Source: Rhea pennata
Lineage: Eukaryota; Chordata; Aves; Rheiformes; Rheidae
Reading direction: 5' to 3'
Assembly (NCBI RefSeq): GCF_028389875.1
Contig: NC_084678.1
Location: forward strand, 18,382,899-18,446,898
Length of the DNA stretch: 64,000 bases
The position numbers and the translations under genes are program-made. Below the pieces are notes generated by a model. It saw only the letters and a list, made by a program, of their open reading frames with translations. It was not told the origin of the DNA and made no database searches. Below are positions 8,695-19,609 of the stretch, in pieces (within the stretch, counting starts at the first letter, position 1; each line of letters starts with the position of its first letter).

Positions 8695-11600
8695 GTAAGT
8701 GCCGCGTCCCCCCGGGGCTGCGCGACGGCGCGGCGCCCCTTCGCCCCGCCGCCGGCCGCGGCGCCGCGGGGCCGAGCCGGGCCGGGCCAGGCCGGGGCGG
8801 GGGCGGCGCCGGGCGCCCCCTCCCCGCGGCCCCGAGACCCCCGCAGTGCCTGGGCAGCGCGGCGCCTTCCAGGAAGGCAGCGCCCTCGGGCCGCCGTGTC
8901 GTGTCGTGCCATGCCGCGGCGTGGGCTGCCCCGTGGGAGCGCTGCTGGCCGGAGCCCGCCACGGCCACGGGGACGGCCACGGGGACGGGACACGGGGTGG
9001 GGGGGGGGGCGCGGGCAGGCCGTGCCCCCTGTCCTGGCACGAACGGCCCGCGGCCAGCGCCGCCGCCGTGCTGTGCTGAGAAAGCCGTAAAGGAAATCCT
9101 GGCTGGGCGCCCCGCGCCAGCGCTCCCGCTTCAAGACTCAAAAGTTTACTGTTCCTCATTTTTGTGGCTGGGAATTTCCCAGCCAGTGCTCGGCCCCTCC
9201 GCACCTTCCCACGCGCGCCTGCCTCGCTGGACCCCTGCTCCTGCTCTCTGTGTCCACGGGTGAGCTGGGGCAGAGGGTAGGGTGCTGCTGGGGGTCCCCG
9301 TGCTGCCGGCGCTCTCTGCCTGGGGAGCGGGCACCCCGAAGCAGGGGTCTCCCACCAGCCTGGCTGGGGAGCAGGCACGGATGGGTGCAGCATCCCCATG
9401 GGAGCCCACCAGCCCTGTGGGGCCCAGGCGCGCGGGTCCCGGGCCGAGCCCCCAATGCAGGGGGCACACGGCTGGTGCATGACAAGCCTATGGCGGGACA
9501 GCCAGAGCGATGGCACTGGGGGAGCTGGCAGGCTCGGGCGTAGGGCCAAGCGCGCGAAAGCCCCTTTCAGTTCCCTTTCCTGCTACGCAAGAGAAACGCA
9601 GGGTGTCGGGTGCCCTCAGGGCCGGTTCCCCTCTGCCAGTCAGGCGCCCCGACACCAAACCTCACCCTGCGCCTTTGCCACCCTCCGCTCCTCAGCAGAG
9701 CAGCCCCGCGGGACCCCTGCACCAGCCGCACTGGCCGTGGCACCCCTCGCTCACAGCCCACCCTCCCCCACGGACCCCACAGCCCCCGCAGCTGTCTTGT
9801 ACCAGGGCTTTGCCAGTGCCTCCATCCCCTCCACCCGGTGCTGGTGCAGACCCAGCTGGATCTGAGGGGAACGGCCCCATGCTGGAGCTGCACAGTGCCA
9901 GGCCTGCCCCCCCCCCCGGGATGCAATGCCCCAGGTGCTCTCCTGTGCCCTGAATCACCCCAGGTCTAAGCCCCATGGTCAGGGTTGCTCCTGCCTCCCT
10001 TGCCCCCTTTCCTGTGCAAATGGCCCCCCAGCTCGGAGGGAGCAAGGCAGGGTCTGGCCAGCTTCGCACAGACAAGGCAGCTGCCCTGGGCTTTCCTGCA
10101 CCTCACAGCCGGAGCAGCAGTGTCGGGAGGGGGCTGACAGTGCTCCTGGGCAGGGGACGCTCCGTCAGCTCTGTGCCCCCCGTCCGGAGGTGCAGTGCTG
10201 TTTGCAGCGGCAGGGCACAGAGTGATGCGCAATCACCACATATTAGGAAACGTGGGGAAACATTGCACCGGAATTGCTGCCATCCCACTTCAAACGGGGC
10301 GCTGGTGGCACACAGCAGCGCAGCCGGCTGAGCTGCGGTCTGTGGTTAGGGCAGCCGGGGAAGAGCAGTGCAGGATGGCCTCACCTCAGGGCGCAGGGTT
10401 AGCACTTAGGTTAGTGCATGCTGCCTGCAGGAGCCAGGCTGCCGGGGGCACTGGCAGCAGCATGGGCTCACACAGCTCTTCTTTTCCAGTGCTGGGAGCC
10501 TGGCAATGCCATAAAATGCTCTGAAAAGCAGTATGAGCACAAGGACAAGTGCTGCAACCGGTGCCAGCCAGGTACGGAGACCCCATGCCCTTCCGGGTGC
10601 CCCCAAGCCCGGGCCGTGCCGGGACCCAAGCACCGGGTCTCACTGGAGCATCAGCTATGCAAGCCCCTAGACCAGCTCCAGGGGGGCCAGGGCCGCCTCA
10701 CCCCACTGCGCCCAGTGGCCAACGGCTTCGCTTGCATTTCGCCTTCCCGCTGGAGCATCTGGGAGCTCATGGGTGCCCCGATCGACCCCCAGACCTGCTC
10801 TGACTAGCTGGGGGATCCTGTGGTACGGCGGTTGCAGGAAGAGTGCTCCTGGCGGCACTGCGCCCGCTGCCAGCTCCCTTCCCGGGACATTCCCCAGGCC
10901 TTGGCCCTCGGACCGTGCAAACGGCCTCTCCCGGCTGTCCTGCTGCAGCGCCAAGCCCACAGCCGGGCGAGTTGGACCCTGCCGCAGCAGCGCCCGGCTG
11001 GCGAGCGGCAGCCAGCAGCACTGCCCTGGCCCCCTCCTCACCAGCCTCACTTGCAGGGAAAAAATTGGTCTCCGAGTGCAACGGCACGACGGATTCCCTC
11101 TGCGATGCCTGCGAGAGCGGACACTACCAGCAGAGCTGGACCAAGGAGAGGCACTGCACCCCCCATGACATCTGCGAGGACAGTGAGTGTCTCCGCGTCC
11201 TGGCTGGCTCTGGCGTGGGGTGGCACAGTCCGCGTCCATGCGGGGCTCAGCTGCCTGCATCCCCGTGGGGCTTAGCCATCCCCCATCCCCAGGGGGCTTG
11301 GCCGTCCCCCATCCCCATGGGGCTCATTGCCGTCACCCATTCCCGCAGGGCTCAGCCGTCCCCCATCCCCGCGGGGCTCGGCCACCCCCCCTCCCCATGG
11401 GGCTTGGCCATCCACATCCCTGCCAGTGTCTCACCTCCCTCTCGCTCCTTCCACCCAGATGCCGGCCTGGTCATCAAGAAGGAAGGCAACGCGACACACA
11501 ACACGGTGTGCCAGTGCCGGGCTGGCATGCACTGCTCCGACGCCAGCTGCCAGACGTGCGTGGAGAACCAGCCCTGCGAGCGGGGTGCTGGCTTTGTGGC

Positions 11601-14109
11601 AGGTGAGATGGACCCGCTCTCCGCTGGCCCCGGGGCACACCAGCAGCATCAGCCCCCTCATCCCCGCAGGACTCCAGGCGCTCCTCACTCCAGGGGAGCT
11701 GCCGGCTGCAGCAGCGCCCTCGGCATTGCTCACCCAGCCTGCGGCCCCTCGCCTCTGGCAGCCCCGAGCTGACCTGCTGCAACCCCTGCTCCTTTCCAGC
11801 CAAGGCCGCGGCCCGGACTTCGTCCCCCTGCGAGCCCTGCGCTGAAGGCACCTTCTCCAACGTCTCATCTAAAACCGAGCCATGCTACCCCTGGACGAGG
11901 TACAACCCTACACTCCGTCCCGTGAGCGCATCCCCTGCTGCCAGCCACTTTTGAGGGCCCGACAGCTGGTTTGGGGGGCCTGACGTCTGGTTTTGGGGAC
12001 ACAGCGTCATGCTGGTGCGGGGCTGGAGCGAGGGGAGCAGCCGCCGTGGGCGCGGTGAGGTCGGGCAGCCCGGCCAGGCACGAAGCAGGGGTCGGGCAGC
12101 TGCAGCATCCCTCTGAGCGCGCCGGCCCCGCGCTGGGGACATGGAGCAGGGGGCTGCGGAGGCTCCCATCCAGCACAGCTCGCCCTCCCACTGCGCTCCC
12201 TGCCTGGAAAATTGCAGTGGAGGCACCCACTGTCCCCACAGGGAGCCTGGCACTGAGGACGCCGGGGGCAGGCAGCGCTCCCCTGTCTTTAGGAGGCTGT
12301 TCAAGGGTTAATTGCGCTCCCTGATAGAAGTGTGCCTTGTTTCCAGGCTGAATTAGTCTCGCTTCAGCTGCCAGCCATTGGATTTCGTTTTGCTTTTATC
12401 TGTGCCCAGAAATTACCTCCCCATGGAGCCACTTGTAGCCTCTCATCAAGTCGTCTCCGAACCGTTCTGGAATAGCTAAAGCACTCGAGCCCCAGGGCCA
12501 CCCCGCGGGCAGGGTCCGACCCTGTTCCCTCCTCTTCCTCCCCGTCTGCAGCACTCCCACATCCCTGAGCAGGGCCCCAGCTGGGACCCACTGCACCCCC
12601 CCCCACACACACACACATACAGCGTGGGCTGACCTGGGCCGGCCCAGCCAGCCCGGAGCCCCTCCGGAGCCCCCCGGCCTCATCCCGGGGCACTCCCATG
12701 CCCCGCCAGCCCCGGCCTTTCCCGGGGCTCCCCCTCCTGCCGCTGTTGCAGGGTCTTGTTCTTGTCTGCAGCTGTGAGGAGAAGGGGCTCGTGGTGAAGG
12801 CGAAGGGGACCAACACGTCGGACGCGCTCTGCGGTGAGTGCGCGGCGCCCGGGATGCCTGCTCCAGCGCGAGCGCCCTGCCGCTCGGCCAGCCCTGCCGC
12901 TCGCAACCCTGCGGGGGCCTCTTGGAGATGAGGGCCTGACGTTACTGCCAGCATCCTGTCGTGCTGCTCCTCTGCGTCCCTGTGCGGGATATGCACGGTG
13001 CTTGGCCTGGAGCCGAGGCGCATGGGGCACTCGGGCTGGGAGCACCGCGTGCCAGAGTGGTGTACTCACCTCTCACCCTCCGCAGAGTCGAGCAGGCGCT
13101 CCTCGTTGTCGGTGCTGATCCCCATCACCGCCGCTGTCGTCACCTGCCTCGTGGGCATCTGTATCTACTGTCTGGTCCACAAAGGTGAGAGCTGGGGCAC
13201 TGTGAGGTGGTGCCAGCCGCGTCCCAGGCAAACAAGCCCATGCCAGGGGGATGTCTGCAGCTCTGCAGAGACCGAGGCAGCTCATCTGGGGGACGCTGCC
13301 AGAGCATTACTGCCCCGAATCCATCGCCCCGCATGCTCAGTGGGTGCTGGCATCATGCACATGGTCCCACTGCCTGTGGGTGCATTTGCATTGCTGCAGC
13401 CCAGCTCTCGAGGCGCCTGCGCTTGGCGGTCCCACAGCCTGTGGGTGCATTTGCGTTGCTGCAGCCCGGCTCTCGAGGCGCCTGCGCAGGGCAGGTGCAG
13501 GCCAGCTCTCTCACAGTGCCCAGCACCCATCTGCGAGGCACCAGTGCTGGCACAGGACGGGGTGCTGCCCTGACTGTTACCTTCTCTCTCTCTCTTTCCC
13601 CCCAGATCCCAGGCGGCAGGTGCAGGAGCAGGTGAGTCAGCCCAAGGCTCTCCCCCGGCAGCAGGAGGGGGGGTCCCTCCCCAGCAGGGCCAGAAACGTG
13701 CCGACAGCAGAGCAGGGACTGTGGCTCTGCAGCTGGGGTAGAGGGACGGGCAGGGCTTGGGCTGTTCTGGCCTGCCCGGCTGGGTCGACACAAGGGTTAG
13801 GACAGCCCAGCGATGCAGCTAGCAAATGCTGAGGCAGGAAGGGACTGGGCAGAGTGATGCCCTGGCCTGCCACGGGAGCACCGCGGGGGTCTGTGCATAG
13901 ATGTGGCCACAGAGGTGGGTCTCGGCTGCCTGACTGCCCCTGTCCCTGCACAGATGGAGACAGGGAAGCCCAGAGGGATGACGAAGGTCCAGCAGCCCGT
14001 CGAGGTGGGGGACGACGTCTTCCCCGTGCAGGAGACCCTGTTGAGAGGCCAGCCTGTGGCCCAGGAGGACGGCAAGGAGAGCCGCATGTCGGAGCAGGAG
14101 AGGCTGTGA
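8647..14109 (+). CDS. CD40: CD40 (TNFRSF5), complete, nine coding exons
   Basis: Gene-level entry. Exons 8647-8694, 10490-10571, 11057-11182, 11459-11602, 11800-11899, 12772-12833, 13086-13184, 13606-13631 and 13954-14109 join without frame conflict into 843 nt (280 residues; human CD40 has 277). CD40 is a type I membrane receptor of B cells, dendritic cells and macrophages that binds CD154 and signals through TRAFs. The sequence shows a 16-residue leader, TNFR cysteine-rich repeats (EKQY, CCNRCQPG, KKLVSEC, CEPCAEGTFSNVSS, PWTSCEEKGLVVKA), one helix (SVLIPITAAVVTCLVGICIY) and a tail with PVQET and QEDGKESR as in human CD40. Four N-glycosylation sequons are visible (NGT, NAT, NVS, NTS). The exon count and the 126-nt exon 3 fit the mammalian gene. 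Synteny with CDH22 supports it. Confidence 0.96.
8867..8875. promoter_or_regulatory. GAS/STAT-type element in CD40 intron 1
   Basis: TTCCAGGAA is a perfect TTCNNNGAA palindrome 173 bp after the end of exon 1, inside the CpG island. STAT1 regulation of CD40 is established in mammals; use of this site is inference. Confidence 0.35.
10490..10571 (+). CDS. CD40: CD40 exon 2: start of the first cysteine-rich domain
   Basis: Acceptor CTTCTTTTCCAG at 10489, donor GTACGG at 10572, 82 nt. The peptide contains CWEPGNAIKC, SEKQYEHKDKCCNRCQP. The block EKQY..CC..CQPG matches the start of CRD1 in human CD40. There is an additional cysteine right after the leader, followed by the CRD1 cysteines. A longer open frame starting at 10418 is a shadow. 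Confidence 0.94.
11057..11182 (+). CDS. CD40: CD40 exon 3: CRD1-CRD2
   Basis: Acceptor TTGCAG at 11056, donor GTGAGT at 11183, 126 nt as in the human gene. It encodes GKKLVSECNGTTDSLCDAC and ESGHYQQSWTKERHCTPHDI, aligning with human KLVSDC and TWNRETHC. Sequon NGT. Phase 1 at both ends. Confidence 0.95.
11240..11425. repeat. Short C-rich tandem repeat in CD40 intron 3
   Basis: Repeated words GGGGCTTGGCCATCCCC and CATCCCCATGGGGCT fill most of this 276-bp intron with a period of roughly 30 bp. Confidence 0.75.
11459..11602 (+). CDS. CD40: CD40 exon 4: CRD2-CRD3
   Basis: Acceptor CCACCCAG at 11458, donor GTGAGA at 11603, 144 nt. It encodes AGLVIKKEGNATHNTVCQC, then RAGMHCSDASCQTCV and ENQPCERGAGFVA, with regular cysteine spacing and sequon NAT. 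Confidence 0.95.
11800..11899 (+). CDS. CD40: CD40 exon 5: CRD4, first part
   Basis: Acceptor CTCCTTTCCAG at 11799, donor GTACAA at 11900, 100 nt. It encodes SSPCEPCAEGTFSNVSSKTE and PCYPWT, very close to the human CEPCPVGFFSNVSS..CHPWTSC block. Sequon NVS. Ends in phase 0-to-2 (two bases of the next serine codon). Confidence 0.95.
12772..12833 (+). CDS. CD40: CD40 exon 6: CRD4, second part
   Basis: Acceptor TTGTCTGCAG at 12771, donor GTGAGT at 12834, 62 nt. It encodes CEEKGLVVKAKGTNTSDALC, aligning with human [20 protein letters not shown]. Sequon NTS. Confidence 0.95.
13086..13184 (+). CDS. CD40: CD40 exon 7: stalk and transmembrane helix
   Basis: Acceptor CCGCAG at 13085, donor GTGAGA at 13185, 99 nt. 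A short polar stalk ESSRRSS is followed by the hydrophobic stretch LSVLIPITAAVVTCLVGICI and then YCLVHK, the stop-transfer end. Confidence 0.95.
13363..13492. repeat. 65-bp tandem duplication in CD40 intron 7
   Basis: Two adjacent copies start with GGTCCCAC at 13363 and 13428. Both contain GCTCTCGAGGCGCCTGCGC and differ at only a few bases, so the duplication is fairly recent. Confidence 0.85.
13606..13631 (+). CDS. CD40: CD40 exon 8: membrane-proximal cytoplasmic segment
   Basis: A 26-nt mini-exon between a long pyrimidine tract CTCTCTTTCCCCCCAG and the donor GTGAGT. It encodes DPRRQVQEQ. It joins exons 7 and 9 in frame, as the short exon 8 of mammalian CD40 does. Confidence 0.88.
13954..14109 (+). 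CDS. CD40: CD40 exon 9: TRAF-binding tail and stop
   Basis: Acceptor CTGCACAG at 13953, stop TGA at 14107-14109, 52 codons including the stop. It carries VFPVQETLLRGQPVAQEDGK, which holds the TRAF2/3 core PxQxT, and the terminal ESRMSEQERL seen in mammals. The region where mammals have the TRAF6 site QEPQEINF reads QQPVEVGDD here. It still fits the loose PxExx(aromatic/acidic) form. Confidence 0.95.
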   Translation: METGKPRGMTKVQQPVEVGDDVFPVQETLLRGQPVAQEDGKESRMSEQERL

Positions 14110-15900
14110 GGGCGCAGGTGCAGCCTCCCCCAGGAGCACAGACCAAGGCCAGCTCCATCCTCGGTCCCTTCTCCAGCCAGGGAGGAAGGCCAGCATCTGG
14201 CCTGGGTGCAGATGTGACAGTGCCATGGACCATGGCGTGACCACCTACATGGGAGCACTGTAGCAGAGCCTGGTCCGGCCGCCCACGTGGGAGTGCTGTG
14301 GCAGAGCAAAGCTCCACTGCCGGCATGGGGATGCAAGAGCAGCTACCTGCCCGCGGGTGCCATGGCAGAGCACAGCACAGCGGTTTGCACACAGACCCCG
14401 CAGCAGAGCCTGGTCTCCCTGAACACATGGGCACATCGCGGCAGAGAGCGCTTGGCTAACCATGCAGAAACGCCCCGGCAGGGCACGGCTTGGCTTCGGC
14501 ACGGCAATGTCACGGCGGGGCCTGGTCCTGCGTGGGGATGCCGCGGCAGAGCACGGCTCGGCTTCGGCATGGCAATGTCACGGCAGAGCACAGCTCTGCC
14601 TCCTCCAGGGAGGCCACAGCAGTGCACAGCTTGGCCGCCCGTGCAGGGACCCACACTGGAGCTCGGCCCTGTGGCCCCGGGCAGGCGGTGGAGAAGGGCT
14701 GGCCCGGCAGCGGCTGTTGCCCCTGGGGCAGGGCAGCAGCCCTGTCCTTGCACCTGCCTGGGTGCTGGGTGTGCTGTGCTGCCCCAGCACAAACAGGCTG
14801 CTCAGGGGAGAAATACAGCATTTGCTGTCCTACACCCATCCTGTCTTTTCTCTGGTGGTTAAGGCTGGGGCAGTCTGGCAGGGAAAAGACACGGGATGAA
14901 GAGGAAGGCAGGACAGAGGCCCTGCAGCTGGCATTGCTCCCTGCCCGGCTCGGGGTCGCAGGGCGCAGCTGGGGCTGCACAGGGGTGACCATCCACAGCG
15001 GCTCCACGGGGCCGGGCATGCCAGGGGCAGCTGGCCTGCCTGCACGGATGCCGCTTCCCGTGTCCTGCCAGAGCCACCGCGTCTCTCCAGGAGATGGTGC
15101 TGGCACCACGCTGCAGCGCCCGTCTCGTCCCTGCGCAGCGGCCAGCCTGGCGGAGCCCTTCCTGCGTGGGCTGGGCAGAGGGAGGGGAACCATCCTGCGC
15201 GGGAGCTGCGGGGAGGCAGCAGCACCGGGGCCAGAGCAGCCTGCAGCCGGGAAGCACGGCGCCGTCAGCGTGCGGTGCAGGGCAGCGCATGGGCACCGTG
15301 AGCTGCTGGCACGCTGCCTGCAGCGCTGCGCAGCCCGGGCGGGTGAGCGCCTGTGCCGGCAGCTGGAGCGTGGGTCACCCGGCAGTGCCAGGGAGGTCTG
15401 GGGCTGGGGCCTGGCGGTACTGCTGCATTGCATCCTGCTCCCCCTTCCTCATCCCAAGCCTTCAAATGAGCAGGAGCCAGGGCAGATGCATGCTGATTTT
15501 GGCACCCTCTGGGTTTGGGACCCCATGCCGTGCCTGCCCCATCCCAGCTCAGCAGCTGCCATGTCCCGAGGGGGCTCCGGCCAGGCCTGCCAGTGCACAG
15601 TCTGGCCCCTGCTCAAAGTCCCGCTCCAGCCTTACACAGGGCCATCCTGGCCCCATCCCCAGCGCCCACCACGAACCCCCCCGCATGGTGCTGCCGGTGC
15701 AGGCTGTGGGCGCCCACGTGCTCTCCCCCCCGCCATGCAGCAGCACGTGTGCCAGCGAGGGGGCCCGTGTCACTCGCCCCCGCTCAACGCACATGCACGC
15801 GGGACTGCGGCACGCTCCCGTGCACCGCTGCCAGCACCATGCCCCTCGCCTCCTCGCAGCTGCTCCCGGCCGCCTCCACCGAGCCAACCTGCAGGAGGAG
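14110..15900 (+). other. CD40 3' flank (3'UTR of unknown length, GC-rich)
   Basis: Follows the CD40 stop. I noticed no AATAAA or ATTAAA on the plus strand up to about 17000, so the 3'UTR end is not fixed. From about 14350 to 14630 there is a degenerate tandem repeat with GCGGCAGAGCACGGCTCGGC and GGCATGGCAATGTCACGGC. Long open frames here (for example from 14490) are composition effects. Confidence 0.45.
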
Positions 15901-15904
15901 CTGG

Positions 15905-16645
15905 CATATTTACTGCCGACAGGCTGACATTTCCACATCTATTACTCCTCTCCTCCCTGCTCTGCCATCGCAGTTACAATGGGAACAATTATGCTCAATT
16001 ATTCTCCACCACACCGTTGACAAAAAGCTGGTATTTAAACTTTAATTATTCTCCCAATGTGCATAAGCAGCATGGCCTGCAGCCCGTGCCAGCCCCTCCG
16101 CTCCCTCTGCCTACCGCCTTTCCTGGGACCAGCACTCCCAGCACAGATGCTCCTGGGATGGATACTCCAGAGACAGATGCTCTGGGGATGGAGGCTCCCA
16201 GGACCGATGCTCCAGGGACGGACACCTCTGGGGAAGGAGGGAAGGGAGGAGACAACCTCATCTCTGCCGTGACCCCAGACCGCTCTGCACTGCCCACAGC
16301 AGGCTCTGGTCCGGGGCTGGCTCCCCTGCAGCCCTTCCCTGCTGCCCCGAGCTGGGGGCTGGGGGAGCCCAGCCACACATAGGCAGCTCACCGCAGCAGC
16401 GCCCGGCCCAGCACGGGCTCCGGGTGCTGGGGAAGCAGCAGGAGCCCCGGACCTGCCTGCGCACAAGCACGTGCAATGTGGCATACAAAAGGTCATAAAT
16501 CCCAGAGCTGGGAGCAGCTGCCACACGGAGTGCCTTTTACTGTAAAGGTAGTGGCATGTTATTTAAGGCGTCTCTTAAAACCTAATGTTAGGTTTAATAA
16601 GGGAGATAAAAGTATGTCAGCAGCTCTCCCTCTCATAGCTCGGTG
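15905..16645. other. AT-rich islands, candidate conserved non-coding elements
   Basis: Two AT-rich segments (about 15905-16075 and 16478-16645) stand out from GC-rich surroundings. They are rich in TTTAATTATT, CAATTATGC, TTTAATAAGG and similar homeodomain-type cores. No open frame of note. Confidence 0.35.
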
Positions 16646-16989
16646 CTACTGGCAGCCTTGCTGGGATGGTCCTGGCACCGGGACACTGCCCCGAGAGAGA
16701 TGCAGCCCCATGGGCAGCAAAGGTCGGTGCCTCCCCGGCCCTGGCACCCAAGCGGCTGCCTGGGCGCAGAGGGACGCGGTCCCCGGCACGGAGGGACGCG
16801 GTCCCCGTGCGGCACGGGAGGCTGCCGCATCAGCACCCTGCAGCCAAGGCGGCCGGGAGCAGCCCGTGCCACGCGGCGGGACGGTGCCGGGGACGGTGCT
16901 GGGGACAGTGCCACGGCACCCAGCTCCGCTCGGCGCTGCCCTCTCCCCGCCGGCACGTGCGCTGAGCGCCTGCTCCTGCATGTCAGACA

Positions 16990-17285
16990 TGCCATCTCAT
17001 TAACGCCTCTGTCCCCCAAAGTGAGAAGGGAGAACGCGTGAGACCTAATTGAATGTAACTAATTATTCACTCTGCAAATGCTCTGTTTAACCGGGATTGT
17101 GAGGGACAGAATTACTCATTCTGAAAAGAGGAGAGAGAGAGAGAGAAAGACGGAGGGAAAACAAATAGAGGCGGATGCTGGAGCTGCAGCTCCCTCTCTC
17201 CCCAGAATACCAATTACCGGATGAAGCGATTGTATAAATCTTTCCAGCGAGCGAACTGTACTAGTCACTTACCTCTGTGCTCTTG
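16990..17285. other. AT-rich island with homeodomain-type cores
   Basis: It contains CCTAATTGAATGTAACTAAT followed by TATTCACTCTGCAAATGC, then a GA tract at about 17126-17148 and ACCAATTACCGG. Dense TAAT/ATTA cores and low repeat content suggest a conserved enhancer; this is not tested. Confidence 0.35.
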
Positions 17286-18439
17286 TTACGAGGCAGCGGT
17301 GAGAAATCATCCTGCTCTCCAGCCCAGCTGAAGGCTCCACACCAGAGCTTGTCCCAGCACCCTCCCAGGGCTGCGATCCCAAGGACACAAGGTCGGGAGA
17401 TCGGCAGCGCCACGGGCCTGGTGCCGGGGCCGCTGACCGGGGAGGACACTGCACGGAGAGCCGGGGCTGGGCAATCGCGGTAGCCGGCACAGCCCACGTC
17501 CCAGCCGAGCCCCTCCTGCGGGACGCCGGTGCTGCGCTGGGCTCCTTGCAAGCCGCAGCGGCTGCCCGGCCCCACGGCCCTGCCAGCGCTGCGCTTGCGG
17601 CACGGCCGTGTGCACTCCGGGGCCGCGGCACCCCCGGGAGCCAGGCAGTGCCGTGCCACCACCAGAGACCCAGGAGCCTCGTGCCCGCGACAGCTGCCCC
17701 AGGCTGCCAGTGCCGCGCGGAGCGCCGCGGCCCCGTGCCTGCACCCTCCCCGCCCTCCCCTCGCCAGTGCCGCTCTGCCGGCCCCCCGCTCACTCCCCAG
17801 GGAGCTCCCGCAGCCGTCAGGAACCCTCCCAGGCCTCCACCTGGCCAGGACAGCAGTGCTTCCCACGGCGGGTCCCTCTGCCACAGTGAACCGTTCATCA
17901 CTGCCCGGCCTCTCTGCTCTGCAGGCTGGAGAAACGCGTGGATTAGCAACAGTCTCCATCACTTTTCCTGATACATCATTTAATCTCAAATACCTTTGCA
18001 CGGCTTCCTGCAGACACACCAGCTCCCGCTCTCAGCTGCAGGGTGGGGTGAGGTGGGGAGGGGAGGGCAGGTCTTGCGGGCCCCCGCGGTGCCCCACACC
18101 CTGGCGTTGGGGCTGCACGGCAGCTCCTGGGGACCCTCCTGCCCCACCGCCGTCCCACTGGACATGGCTCCCGGCATGGAGACCCCTGGCCCCCACGGCT
18201 GGAGCATGGGAGCGGGGAGCCCTGCGTGCCCCAGGCAGGTGCTGCTGGACCCGTGGACCTGCTAGGGCTGCGCAGCTGCGTCTCTGCGGGGCCAAACGCC
18301 TCCTCCGCACGTCGGAGAGCAGAGGACTGCCGTGTCCTGGGGCAGCGAAATCCCCAGCTCGTCCTGCCTCGTCCGCGGACAGGGATTTGGCTGCTGCCAG
18401 CAGTGAGCGGCAGCGTGCTCTGGAGATGTGGGTGTGGAT

Positions 18440-18705
18440 GTGTGGGAGGTAACATCATCGTCTTCCTCCTAACAGATGCAGCTGTGCAGCTCCATTCGCT
18501 GCTTATTGGTGTTCCTCTGTTTATCTATAAATAATTGCAGGGACACAACAGACTTTTAGACTGCCAAAGAGTTTGTCTCCCTGCAGGAACCATATTGCCA
18601 CAGCGCAGCCACCTTATCTGCCTGCAGAACGATGAGGGTGGGAAAAATATTTACTGCTGGGGATATTTGTCATCTGCAAATTACCTTTGCCTACAACCCG
18701 CAGCA
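18440..18705. other. AT-rich island, candidate conserved non-coding element
   Basis: A unique-sequence stretch with TTTATCTATAAATAATTGC, GGGAAAAATATTTACTG and CTTATTGG, directly before a minisatellite. No coding signal. Confidence 0.3.
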
Positions 18706-18804
18706 GGGACAGGACTGACAGCATGGATCTGTATTGCAGGCATGCGAGTGCCGGGATTGCCCGTGCTGCCCCAGACCTGCCTGCATCTCCTCCCCTTTGC
18801 TGGT

Positions 18805-19200
18805 GAGGTGCACAGCACCGTGCACAGAGCTGGCCCCCGGTGGCAGCACGCACCTGGCGGCACCGCGCACAGAGCCAGCCCCCAAAGGTGCCGCACACCC
18901 AGCAGCACCATGCACTTGGCAGCACCGTGCACAGAGCCAGCCCCCAGCAGCACCGTGCACCCAGCGGCACCGTGCACAGAGCCAGCCCCCAACGGTGCCA
19001 CATACCCAGCAGCACCGTGCACCCAGCGGCACCGTGCACCCAGTGGCACCATGCACAGAGTCAGCCCCCAGCGGCACCGTGCACCCAGCTGCACCATGCA
19101 CAGAGCTGGCCCCTAGCAGCAATGTGCACCCAGTAGCACCGTGTACCGAGCAGCACCAAGCACAGAGCTGGCCCCTGGCAGCACCGCGTGCGTAGAGTCA
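18805..19200. repeat. Minisatellite, period about 28 bp
   Basis: Units resemble GCACCGTGCACAGAGCCAGC followed by CCCCAGC; about thirteen diverged copies, some with inserted GCACCGTGCACCCAGCG half-units. Confidence 0.85.
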
Positions 19201-19609
19201 GCCAGCCCGAAGGGATGGGGGAAACAGCGGGTGACACTGAAGCAGCAACCCAGCGAGTGTCATAGCAGAGGAGCCCCCCAACGGGACGACCTTGGCTGCC
19301 TGAGAGACCTTGCAGTGGGGTCCCGCTACCTCGGCCTTCCTGCAGGAAACGCCCCGCCTGCTGCGTCTCCAGCGGGCAGCTGCGCCCGCCCCCCCCACCG
19401 GCAGCGTCTCCTTCGCACCGCAGCTCCGGCCGCCGGCCCGGCCGCACTCCCGCGCCCGTGGCCCGCAAAGGGCCAACGCGTCGCCAGCCCCGGAGCACCC
19501 CATGCCCCGGCCCCGCGCTGCCATCGCCCCAGCCCCTCCGCACCCTGCCAGCACCGCTCCTCGCCGCGATCCTGTATCCCACTGCCCGAGCGCTTACCGC
19601 TGCCGCATC

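Larger units (their letters stand above)
8380..9080. promoter_or_regulatory. CD40 promoter region and CpG island
   Basis: A CpG-dense stretch around CD40 exon 1. Upstream of the start codon it contains GGGGAAGTCCC (8459-8469), close to an NF-kB half-site pair, and an ETS-like CTTCCTGGGCGGAAAC near 8550. A (GCC)n tract lies at 8595-8629, in the presumed 5'UTR. A perfect STAT-type GAS element TTCCAGGAA follows at 8867-8875, just inside intron 1. CD40 is known to be induced through NF-kB and interferon-gamma/STAT1; activity of these particular sites is inference. Confidence 0.5.

Noticed and set aside
6134-9040. Minus-strand open frame of 968 codons, and plus frames over 7164-9263
   Set aside because: Created by the 69-bp repeat (multiple of three) and CpG island; overlaps CD40 exon 1 in the wrong frame and has repeated low-complexity peptide only.
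14490-16382. 630-codon plus-strand frame after CD40
   Set aside because: Biased composition, no recognisable family, overlapped by equally long minus-strand frames.
18805-19200. CRISPR-like array
   Set aside because: Units are diverged, contiguous and without unique spacers; this is a minisatellite in a vertebrate genome.
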